Part shown: positions 1 through 7,462 of the stretch, piece by piece
Layout: every line of letters begins with the position of its first letter
Position numbering within the stretch: the stretch's first letter is position 1
Position numbers and translations under genes: made by a program
Assembly (NCBI GenBank): GCA_018825305.1
Contig: JAHJEO010000007.1
Coordinates: 1-33,541 of the forward strand
Direction: 5' to 3'
Source: Gammaproteobacteria bacterium
GTDB taxonomy: Bacteria; Pseudomonadota; Gammaproteobacteria; Burkholderiales; Rhodocyclaceae
DNA length: 33,541 nucleotides
Notes under the pieces: generated by a model
Told to the model about the DNA's origin: nothing
Databases searched by the model: none
What the model saw: the letters and a program-made list of their open reading frames with translations, nothing else

Positions 1-1
1 G

Positions 2-945
2 ACGGCAATCCGTGCCGTCACGTTCGGCAGCACGTCCGATAATCCCGGCAACACAGCACGCAACATCACTGTCGTCGTGACGGACGGCACCAACAACAGC
101 AATACGGCAACAGCCACCATCAATGTCGTTCCGGTGAATGATGCGCCAGCGCTGGATCTGGACGCCAACAACAGCACGGCAGGTGGCGCCAACTATGTCG
201 GCACCTTCACCGAGAACGGTAGCGGCGCACCCATCGGCGACATCGATCTCAACGTCATCGACCCGGACAGCAACATCACGGGCGCGACGATCACCCTGAC
301 GAACCCGAAAACAGGCGACGTGCTTTCCGCCGGCGCCCTGCCGCCGGGCATCACGGCCACAGTCTCCGGCAACGTCGTACTATTGTCCGGCAGCGCCACG
401 CCCGCTGACTACCAGACCGCGGTCCGCGCAATCACGTTCAACAACAGCTCGGATACGCCGGACACCACCCCGCGCGCGATCACCGTGACGGTTACGGATG
501 GCGCGCTGGTATCCAACACCGCCACGGCAACGATCAATGTCGTTGCCGACAACGACGCGCCCGTGCTCGACCTCGATGCCAGCGTAGCCGGCACCGGCTA
601 CAACACTTTCTTCAGCGTGGATGCAAGACCGAACGTGCCTGTCAGCGACACCGACATCAGCATCACGGACGTGGACAGCAGCAACATCACCAGCGCCACC
701 ATCACGCTGACCAACGCCCAGGCGGGGGATGTATTGTCCGTCGGGTCGTTGCCGGCCGGCATCTCTGCGAGCGTGGCCGGCAATGTGGTGACGCTCTCCG
801 GCAGTGCCTTCATCACGGATTACCAATTAGCGATTCGCGCCGTCACCTTCAACAATTCGGCCGGCTCGCCGGATCTGACTTCGCGCACCCTCACGGTGAC
901 CGTGACCGACGGCAGCAATGTCAGCAACACCGCGACGACCACGAT
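2..945 (+). repeat. Tandem ~410-bp repeats encoding adhesin beta-sandwich modules
   Basis: One partial and two full units follow each other. Each unit opens with an NDAP-LDLDA motif (nt ~142 and ~553) and closes with AITVTVTDG or a close variant and then SNTATATINVV. The period is about 411 bp. The units have diverged in sequence but are clearly homologous. More copies are expected upstream of the window edge. Confidence 0.85.
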
Positions 946-3900
946 CAACATGATCGCCGCGAACAATCCTCCGACTGCCAATGCCGTCTCGGCCAGCGGC
1001 AACGAAGACACGTCGATACCCGTCACCCTTACAGGTGCGGACACCGACGGCAACGTGGCCAACTTCACGCTGTCCACCCTGCCAGCCTACGGCCAGCTCT
1101 ATCTCGACGCGGCCATGACCCAATTGGCGCCCACCGGCACGATGCTGGCGGCCAGCGGCAATGCCCTGACGCTCTACTACAAGCCACCGATCGACTGGAA
1201 CGGCAGCGCGAATTTCAACTACCAGGCCGTGGATAACCTGGGCGGCGTCTCCGGCGCCGCCACGGCCACGCTCAGTGTCGCGCCCGTCAGCGACGGCGCG
1301 CCGCTCGCGATCAACGACAGCTTCACCACCGTGCTCGGCACGCCGATCAACATCAGCAAGGCTGCGCTGCTCGCCAACGACACGCTGTTCGACCACGCCG
1401 CCATCGTCTCCTCGACGCCCCTGGCTGGCCTGGTGGACAACGGCAGCTACTACACCTGGACGCCGGGCGCCGCAGGACCGGCAAGCTTCACCTACACCCT
1501 GCAGGACGACGACGGCCAGATCAGCACGGCCACGGTCAATCTCACTGCCCACGGCGCCACCGACGATCTGGCGGCCGTCCAGGAATCCGCACTGATCGGC
1601 GGCACGGGCAGCGCTGTCGCCAGCGGCAACCTGTTCGCCGGTACCGAAACCAACACCAGCGTGCTCAGCATCAACGGCATAACGCCGGTGGGCGGAGTCA
1701 TCACCGTGACCACGACCATAGGTCAGTTGGTGGTCAACAGCGCCACCGGCAACTACACCTATACGCTCAACAGCGTCGCCGACAACAGCGCGCCCGCCAA
1801 CGACGCCGGCATCACCGAGGTGTTCAACTATGTTGGCAACAATTCCTCGGCGGCCCTGCGTGTTTCCGTGCAGGACGACCGGCCCATCGCTGCCGACGCG
1901 GAAGTCATGATTCCGGAAAGCACGCTGCCGAGCTACAACATCGTGCTCGTGGTGGACACTTCCGGCAGCATGACCGAGGAAGTGCGTTCCGTGGCGGCCG
2001 ACGGTACCGTCACCGTCATGACGCGCATGGCGGTCGCCAAGATCGCGCTCACCCGGCTGGTGGAGGAATTCTTCTCGCAGTCTTCGGATGTGCAGCTCAA
2101 AATCGTTGACTTCGACAGCACCGCCGCCATCGAGAATGGCGGTAACTGGTTTACCACCAAGGATAGCGCTGTCGCCTACATCAACAGCACAGCGCCGGAT
2201 TATCTCCCGGCGGCAGGCGGAACCGACTACCAGGCGGCGCTCGACCAGACACGCATCGCCCTGGGCAGTCCGTCTGCGCCAGATGCCGGTCGCCAGAACA
2301 TTGTCTACTTCGTTTCCGACGGCGACCCGACAGAGGGCTCGTCTGCCACCGGCATCACGAACTACCAGAACTACATAGCCGGCAGCAATGTCCACTCCTT
2401 CGCCGTCGGCATCGGCACCGGCATCAGCGATCCTTCCTGGCTCAACCAGATTCACAATGTGGACGCGCTCGGCGACGGCAACGTGGACAACGCCATCATC
2501 GTCCCCGACGTTAGTCGCCTCGAGGAGCAGCTCCTGGCCACCGTCCCTGCCTCCTACGGCGGCAACGTGGTGTCGGCCAACAGCGCCCAGGGCATCGTCT
2601 TCGGCGCTGACGGCGGCTTTATCAGCTCGATCTCGATCATGCTGGATACGGATGGCAACCCCGCCACGGCGGAGCAGAACGTCACGTTCAGCTACGACAA
2701 CGTCGCCAACAGCATCAGCTGCAGCGGCCCCTTCCCGCCGGGCTTCCCCGCAAGCGGCAACCTGCTGACCCTGAATGCCGCCAAGGGCTTCAGCCACGGC
2801 ATTTTGGTCTTCAACTTCGAGTCTGGCGACTACACCTATTACACCGCCGGCGTCGCCACCGAGGGCGAAACCTTCAACCTGTCCTTCACCGCCACTGATC
2901 TGGACGGCGACGCCGTCTCTGCTGTGCAGACCATCCGCGTCATCGACGGCAAGCCGGTCGCCAATCCCGACACCGACACGCTGACCGCGCTGGAGACCTT
3001 CCTCGAGGGCAACGTCATCACCGGCGTCGGTACGGACGGCGGCAGCGCGCTGGGGGCGCAGCTCACCAGTTTCACGCCGCAGGGAACCGGGGTCGACATC
3101 CCCGCCGACAACGCGAGTGTCACCTCTATCGTCTTCAAGGACGTGACCTACAACCTGACGATCAACAGCAGCGGCACAGCCTCGGGCGGCAGCTACACCG
3201 TCAATGACGGGCGGCTGACCTGGAACCATGCCAGCAACGGAAGCCAGCTGATCTTCGACGACAACGGCTATTACCGCTATGCGCCGCCGACGGCCGACGT
3301 ACCCAATCCGGGCACCAGTCCGACCGACTTCGTCGTCAACTTCACCTCGGCTGCCGCCCTTGCCGGTACGGGCGTCACAGTTCAGGGCATGTTGCGCGAC
3401 AGCAACGTGCCGGGGTCGGCAACGGTTTCCTACAACAGTACAACGGGTGCTGGCGTCGCCAGTCCGGGAGACGACACCGATACCCTGGACGACCTCGAAT
3501 CCCTGGTGATCGATTTCGACCGGGCCACCTATGCACAGGGCGTGCAGGGCCTGCGCTTCAGGGTCTATGCCGAGAACAATTCGGCCGTTACCTTCACCTT
3601 CTATGGCATCGACGGCGAACGGCTCGGCCAGCACACCATCGGCACCTCTGGTGGAACCACGAACTGGTTCGACATGCCGACCGACCTCAGCAACGTCAGT
3701 CGTGTCACGGCACTGGTGAGCGACGACACCTACTTCTCTACCCCGCGGGTCCGCATCCGCGCTGTGGAGTTTGATGGTGTCCTCAACAATCCGGCCGCAT
3801 CTCCGGTCGCTCCCGAGGTGGTCGAATACACCCTCACGGATAGCGACGGTGACATTTCGACGGCAAGCCTGACCCTGAACGTCGTCACCAACCATTTCGC

Positions 3901-4633
3901 GGGAGACACCGCCGGCAACACGATCACCGGAACGGCCGCCAACGACATGATCCTTGGCCTCGCGGGCGACGATACGCTCAGCGGCAGCGGCGGGCACGAC
4001 ATCATCCAGGGCGGCGACGGCGATGACATCATCGATGGCGGCGACGGCGACGATACGCTGACCGGCGGCGCCGGCAATGACACCATAAGCGGCGGCGCTG
4101 GCAACGACATCCTGCGCGGGGAAGCCGGCAACGACACGCTCAGCGGCGGCGACGGCAACGATCGCCTGGAGGGCGGCGCGGGTAACGACGTGCTGGTAGG
4201 CGGTGCGGGCAACGATGTCCTCGTCGGCGGCCCCGGCACCGACACGCTGACCGGCGGCCTGGGCGCTGACGTGTTCAAGTGGGAACTGGCGGATCGCGGC
4301 GTCAAGGGCAATCCGGCGACGGATACCGTGACGGATTTCGATGCGGCGTCCTTCGGATCGGGCGGAGACGTGCTGGACCTGCGCGATCTGCTGTCGAATG
4401 AAAGTCACACCGCCGGCAGCACCGGAAACCTCAGCAGCTTCCTGCATTTCGAACAGTCGGGCAGCGATACCGTGGTGCATATCAGCACCACCGGCGGTTT
4501 CAGCGGCGGATTCGTCTCCAACCAGGAGGATCACTCCATCGTGCTGCAGGGAGTGGACCTGATCGGCGGCTTCAGCACCGACCAGCAGGTGATCCAGGAC
4601 CTGCTCAACAAGGGCAAGCTGATCACGGACTGA
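2..4633 (+). CDS. LapA-like giant repeat adhesin, vWA and RTX domains, type I secreted (5' end missing)
   Basis: The frame is open from base 2, so the true start lies upstream; the GTG at 77 is internal. About 1,540 C-terminal residues are visible. In order: tandem beta-sandwich repeats of about 137 residues (to nt ~945), further cadherin/Ig-like and VCBS-like segments, a von Willebrand A domain (nt ~1934-2565) with the MIDAS motif DTSGS, two more extracellular segments, a run of RTX calcium-binding nonapeptides of GGxGxD type (nt ~3905-4265), and a C-terminal type I secretion target domain ending at 4633. This is the layout of LapA/BapA-type biofilm adhesins. Such proteins are exported by an ABC-MFP-TolC machine and held at the surface until LapG cuts near their N-terminus. 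The N-terminal retention module and any di-alanine cleavage site are outside the window. The neighbours lapD, lapG and a TolC gene support the call. The C-terminal architecture is certain; the LapA role is strong inference. Confidence 0.9.
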   Translation, partial: TAIRAVTFGSTSDNPGNTARNITVVVTDGTNNSNTATATINVVPVNDAPALDLDANNSTAGGANYVGTFTENGSGAPIGDIDLNVIDPDSNITGATITLTNPKTGDVLSAGALPPGITATVSGNVVLLSGSATPADYQTAVRAITFNNSSDTPDTTPRAITVTVTDGALVSNTATATINVVADNDAPVLDLDASVAGTGYNTFFSVDARPNVPVSDTDISITDVDSSNITSATITLTNAQAGDVLSVGSLPAGISASVAGNVVTLSGSAFITDYQLAIRAVTFNNSAGSPDLTSRTLTVTVTDGSNVSNTATTTINMIAANNPPTANAVSASGNEDTSIPVTLTGADTDGNVANFTLSTLPAYGQLYLDAAMTQLAPTGTMLAASGNALTLYYKPPIDWNGSANFNYQAVDNLGGVSGAATATLSVAPVSDGAPLAINDSFTTVLGTPINISKAALLANDTLFDHAAIVSSTPLAGLVDNGSYYTWTPGAAGPASFTYTLQDDDGQISTATVNLTAHGATDDLAAVQESALIGGTGSAVASGNLFAGTETNTSVLSINGITPVGGVITVTTTIGQLVVNSATGNYTYTLNSVADNSAPANDAGITEVFNYVGNNSSAALRVSVQDDRPIAADAEVMIPESTLPSYNIVLVVDTSGSMTEEVRSVAADGTVTVMTRMAVAKIALTRLVEEFFSQSSDVQLKIVDFDSTAAIENGGNWFTTKDSAVAYINSTAPDYLPAAGGTDYQAALDQTRIALGSPSAPDAGRQNIVYFVSDGDPTEGSSATGITNYQNYIAGSNVHSFAVGIGTGISDPSWLNQIHNVDALGDGNVDNAIIVPDVSRLEEQLLATVPASYGGNVVSANSAQGIVFGADGGFISSISIMLDTDGNPATAEQNVTFSYDNVANSISCSGPFPPGFPASGNLLTLNAAKGFSHGILVFNFESGDYTYYTAGVATEGETFNLSFTATDLDGDAVSAVQTIRVIDGKPVANPDTDTLTALETFLEGNVITGVGTDGGSALGAQLTSFTPQGTGVDIPADNASVTSIVFKDVTYNLTINSSGTASGGSYTVNDGRLTWNHASNGSQLIFDDNGYYRYAPPTADVPNPGTSPTDFVVNFTSAAALAGTGVTVQGMLRDSNVPGSATVSYNSTTGAGVASPGDDTDTLDDLESLVIDFDRATYAQGVQGLRFRVYAENNSAVTFTFYGIDGERLGQHTIGTSGGTTNWFDMPTDLSNVSRVTALVSDDTYFSTPRVRIRAVEFDGVLNNPAASPVAPEVVEYTLTDSDGDISTASLTLNVVTNHFAGDTAGNTITGTAANDMILGLAGDDTLSGSGGHDIIQGGDGDDIIDGGDGDDTLTGGAGNDTISGGAGNDILRGEAGNDTLSGGDGNDRLEGGAGNDVLVGGAGNDVLVGGPGTDTLTGGLGADVFKWELADRGVKGNPATDTVTDFDAASFGSGGDVLDLRDLLSNESHTAGSTGNLSSFLHFEQSGSDTVVHISTTGGFSGGFVSNQEDHSIVLQGVDLIGGFSTDQQVIQDLLNKGKLITD
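3905..4265 (+). repeat. RTX nonapeptide (GGxGxDxxx) array
   Basis: Around twelve glycine/aspartate nonapeptides of the type GGDGDD, GGAGND and GGPGTD lie in a row near the adhesin C-terminus. In RTX proteins these bind calcium and fold into a parallel beta-roll after export. The DNA is correspondingly a degenerate 27-bp tandem repeat. Confidence 0.9.
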
Positions 4634-4667
4634 CCGCATCGCGCCAACCCGCCGCCATGCCTTCCGC

Positions 4668-4693
4668 AAAAAGTCGGCGCTGGCGGGACGGCG
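4668..4693. repeat. Copy A of a 26-bp dispersed repeat core
   Basis: This stretch matches 12955-12980 at 25 of 26 positions (first 19 identical, one mismatch, six identical) and 21427-21452 at 23 of 26 relative to that second copy. The core begins AAAAAGTCGGCGCTGGCGG. Copy A is intergenic, between the adhesin and lapD. Confidence 0.65.
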
Positions 4694-4729
4694 CCGGCGG
4701 CGCGGCGTTGCGGCACCGGGCGCCGCCGG
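4694..4729. terminator. Candidate bidirectional terminator between adhesin and lapD
   Basis: Two convergent genes end on either side of a perfect 10-bp inverted repeat: CCGGCGGCGC at 4694-4703 and GCGCCGCCGG at 4720-4729, with a 16-nt loop. On the plus strand it is followed by ACTTTG. On the minus strand a run of five T lies about 20 nt beyond the stem (4668-4672). Neither T-tract is ideal, so the terminator role is only plausible. The rest of the 111-bp gap holds repeat copy A and no gene. Confidence 0.45.
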
Positions 4730-4744
4730 ACTTTGCCGCAAGGG

Positions 4745-6664
4745 TCAGGCCGGGTCCTTGATTGCCGGCCCGGTCGCGCCGTCGAAGCCGACATCCCCCA
4801 GCGCCTGCATCTCGGCCGCGCTCACCACACCCTCGGCGATGACCTGTAGCCCGATGTTGTGCGCGATCGACGACAGTCCCTTGAGGAATGCCTGGTTGCC
4901 GGGGTTGCCTTCCAATCCGCGAACGAAGCTCGCATCGACCTTGATGTAATCCAGGCCGAGGTCGTGCAGGAGGCCGACCTGGCTGAACTGGCGGCCGAAG
5001 TGCTCGACGCCGATGCGGCATTTGTAAGTTTTCAGGTCATGGCAAAGCGTGCGGAACTCGTCGAAGTGCTTGAACACCCCGATCTCGGCAACTTCCAGCC
5101 AGAGTCGCGGCGTGACTTTGGCGTGGCGCTTCAGCAGCGTCTTGACTTCCTGGCGGAAGCCGGCGGCCAGCAGCGAACTGGCCGACAGGTTGATCGCCAG
5201 TCCGGGCAGGGCAGGATCCGATTGCAGTTCCTCCAGCCCGAGTTGGATGGCGGCCAGATCCAGTTGCGGCGTCAGCTTGAGTCGCTCGGCGACGGGCAGG
5301 AACTTGCCGGCCGGCAGCCACTCGCCGCCGGCGTCGAACATCAGGCGCAGCGGGCATTCCCGATGCAGCAGATTGCCCGCCAGACCGGCGACCGGGAAGG
5401 AGATCAGGCGAACCCAGCGCTGCTCCAGCGCATTGCGAATCAGTCGTCCCCACTCATCGGCATTGCGCGGTGCATCGTCGCCATTGGCGAAGCTGGCTTC
5501 GCGCACGCCGTTGCGGCCTTCCGCCTCGGCCGCGGCAAGGGCCGCGTCCACCTGGGCGAGCAGGGTGCCCATTTCCATGCCGCGGGGGAAGCTGCCAAAG
5601 CCGATGAAGGCACTCGGTCCGTCGGCGACGAAGGATTCGGATTCGTCGATGAGCATCTGCAACACCTGTGCGGCTTCGGTTCGTGCGTCGGCGAGGCCCG
5701 GCAGCAGCACGGCAAAATCGGCGCCATTGAGGCGGGCGGCCACTGCGCCCGCATGTCGCTCTGCCGTCGTTGTGGCCACCCGGGCGAAGCGTTGCAGCAG
5801 GTCGTCGGTGGCGGTGCGGCCGAGGCGGTGGTTGATGTCGGCAAGGCCGGCGACGCGCACCAGGATCAGCATTCCACCGTCGTTCTCGTCGCTGTCGAGC
5901 GAAGAGAGCAGCTGGGCCATGAAGAAGTTGCGGTTGGCCAGCCCGGTCAGCGGGTCGCAGTTGGCGTCGCGCCGCACGGTTTCCAGTCGCGCCGCCTCTT
6001 CCTCGAACATGGTCTTGATGCGGCCCACGGTGGCATTCATGGCCGCGGCGAGCTGGCGCAACTCCGGAACGTCCGGCTCCTCACTCAGGACGAAGCGGCG
6101 CTCGGTAATCGCCTGCGCCTGGTCGATCACGGTGCGCAGCGGCCGGCGCAGGCGGCGCAGGATGAGCGTGCCGAGATACCCGCCGACCACGCCGGCAAAG
6201 GCCATGGCCGCGATCATTTCGAGGACACTCTGCCACAGGGCGCGATAGGCGAAGCGGCTGTGGCTGACCAGGCTCACGTTGCCGAACTGCTTCCAGCCCG
6301 AAGTGATCTGGGCTTCGCCGGGCGGCGCCATGAGCGGCAGCTTGTCGACGAACCACTGCGGTGCGTCGTATTCGCCGGGAGGCGCAACGCGCTCGACGAT
6401 GAGCCTGCCGCGCGGATCGGTGACGCGGATCAGTTCGTAGTGGCCGCTGTCGAACAGCGCGGCCACCGCCAGTTCGACCATCACCGGGTCGGGTTCCTGC
6501 TGACTGAGCGATAGCGCCAGCGCCGCGGCGTTGTCGGCATTCTTCATGGCGAGCTGCTCGGACAGGTAGACCCTGGCCGAGAGCGTCGAGGCCAGCAGCG
6601 CGCCCAGCAGGGCGAGCAGGGTACTGATGATGATGGCGAGCCAGAGTTGGCGATACATCGACAT
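4745..6664 (-). CDS. lapD: LapD-like c-di-GMP receptor (degenerate GGDEF-EAL, inner membrane)
   Basis: 639 residues, close to Pseudomonas LapD. A transmembrane helix (~8-30), a periplasmic LapD/MoxY-type domain (~31-145), a second helix (~148-168) and a HAMP-like linker precede GGDEF and EAL domains. Both catalytic sites are broken: the GGDEF position reads NGADF (312-316), the EAL position reads ECP (435-437), and the DDFGTG loop is replaced by EHFGRQ. This fits a receptor that binds c-di-GMP without making or cleaving it. The periplasmic G123-W124 pair matches the Gly-Trp that inserts into LapG in the Pseudomonas system. When c-di-GMP is high, LapD sequesters LapG and the adhesin stays on the cell. 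The start at 6664 is preceded by AAAGGA at good spacing. The gene lies 45 bp downstream of lapG in the same direction, so they are probably co-transcribed. Confidence 0.9.
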   Translation of the reverse strand: MSMYRQLWLAIIISTLLALLGALLASTLSARVYLSEQLAMKNADNAAALALSLSQQEPDPVMVELAVAALFDSGHYELIRVTDPRGRLIVERVAPPGEYDAPQWFVDKLPLMAPPGEAQITSGWKQFGNVSLVSHSRFAYRALWQSVLEMIAAMAFAGVVGGYLGTLILRRLRRPLRTVIDQAQAITERRFVLSEEPDVPELRQLAAAMNATVGRIKTMFEEEAARLETVRRDANCDPLTGLANRNFFMAQLLSSLDSDENDGGMLILVRVAGLADINHRLGRTATDDLLQRFARVATTTAERHAGAVAARLNGADFAVLLPGLADARTEAAQVLQMLIDESESFVADGPSAFIGFGSFPRGMEMGTLLAQVDAALAAAEAEGRNGVREASFANGDDAPRNADEWGRLIRNALEQRWVRLISFPVAGLAGNLLHRECPLRLMFDAGGEWLPAGKFLPVAERLKLTPQLDLAAIQLGLEELQSDPALPGLAINLSASSLLAAGFRQEVKTLLKRHAKVTPRLWLEVAEIGVFKHFDEFRTLCHDLKTYKCRIGVEHFGRQFSQVGLLHDLGLDYIKVDASFVRGLEGNPGNQAFLKGLSSIAHNIGLQVIAEGVVSAAEMQALGDVGFDGATGPAIKDPA

Positions 6665-6709
6665 GGCGTTTTCCTTTGGGTCTGGTTCTGTTCAATACAT
6701 CGATGGTGT

Positions 6710-7420
6710 TCAGTCGAAGCCTTCGGCACCGGCACGCTTCAGCAGGTCTTCCCAGCGTGACAGCCGGCCCGGGCCACCGGGGCCGCGGGCATCGGACGCG
6801 CCGGCGCCCTGCCAGATTCCCTGGCTGTTGAAGCTGAAAACGGGCTGGAGATCCTGCCGCCGTGAAGCGGGGCGCAGGTCGGTGATGAGGTTGTCGAGAA
6901 TGATCGGCTCGGCATCCGGATCGGGGTAGTAGGCGAGCACCATGTGCGCCTGGGTGACCGTGCTGGACGATCCGCCGATCCTGGCCTTGACATAGATCAG
7001 CCGCAACTGCTCGTTGCTCATGCCGGCGTTGAGCAGGGTGAAATACTTTGCAATGGTGAAGTCCTCGCAATCGCCCTTGCCCTTGACCAGCGTTTCGAGC
7101 GGGGTGGCCCAGTAGTCGCTCTGGCCCCAGATCTGCTGGTCGTCACCCGACTGGATGCGATGATTGAAGAACTCGTTGACGCGCTTGAGCTTCGCCATCG
7201 CGCCAAGCGCCTGGGCCTCCGCCAGCACGGCCTGCCAGTCGCGGAAAATGGCTTCATTGCCGCCGAGACGCTGCAGGCTGGCCCGGATGCGGTTGAAATC
7301 GGTTGCCGATGCGAGTCCCAGGCCACCCAGCGCCATGACGACCAGCCACGTCCGGAAGCCGCGCCGCCATGTGCTACCGGCGTTTTTGCTTGATCGGCCC
7401 GAGTGTCGATGCAGTATCAT
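6710..7420 (-). CDS. lapG: LapG-like periplasmic cysteine protease (transglutaminase-like, peptidase C93)
   Basis: 236 residues. An N-terminal export signal with hydrophobic core LVVMALGGLGLA ends at ASA (~39). The mature part carries the bacterial transglutaminase-like cysteine protease triad: C118 in GKGDCEDF, H159 in QAHMVL and D176 in ILDNL. D117 and E119 flank the cysteine as do the calcium-binding acidic residues of Pseudomonas LapG. The family cuts the N-terminal region of LapA-type adhesins in the periplasm and releases them, unless LapD holds it. The ATG at 7420 lacks a strong ribosome site and the signal's N-region is long (~24 residues), so the exact start is less certain than the identity. 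It is divergent from the TolC gene (42 bp apart) and upstream of lapD. Confidence 0.9.
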   Translation of the reverse strand: MILHRHSGRSSKNAGSTWRRGFRTWLVVMALGGLGLASATDFNRIRASLQRLGGNEAIFRDWQAVLAEAQALGAMAKLKRVNEFFNHRIQSGDDQQIWGQSDYWATPLETLVKGKGDCEDFTIAKYFTLLNAGMSNEQLRLIYVKARIGGSSSTVTQAHMVLAYYPDPDAEPIILDNLITDLRPASRRQDLQPVFSFNSQGIWQGAGASDARGPGGPGRLSRWEDLLKRAGAEGFD

Positions 7421-7462
7421 TGCCGATCTTTTTCTGGTGCGGTGTCGCGGAGGCTCACGTCA
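7390..7462 (+). promoter_or_regulatory. Candidate promoter region and RBS of the TolC gene, shared with divergent lapG
   Basis: Only 42 bp separate the two divergent starts. A weak sigma-70-like pair for the rightward gene is TTGATC (7390-7395) and TATCAT (7415-7420), with a long 19-bp spacer; its -10 overlaps the lapG start codon. A clear Shine-Dalgarno GGAGG lies at 7449-7453, nine bases before the ATG at 7463, and fixes the TolC start. The promoter call is weak; the ribosome site is firm. Confidence 0.4.

Noticed and set aside
3905-4265. Regular short repeats that could look like a CRISPR array
   Set aside because: The repeats are in-frame RTX nonapeptide codons with no unique spacers.
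827-4741. Very long open frame on the minus strand opposite the adhesin
   Set aside because: The encoded protein is Arg/Val/Gly-rich with no domain, and the plus strand has clear adhesin domains. It is a by-product of repetitive high-GC codons.
4859-6514. Plus-strand open frame opposite lapD
   Set aside because: No domain or start signal; lapD on the other strand has full domain support.
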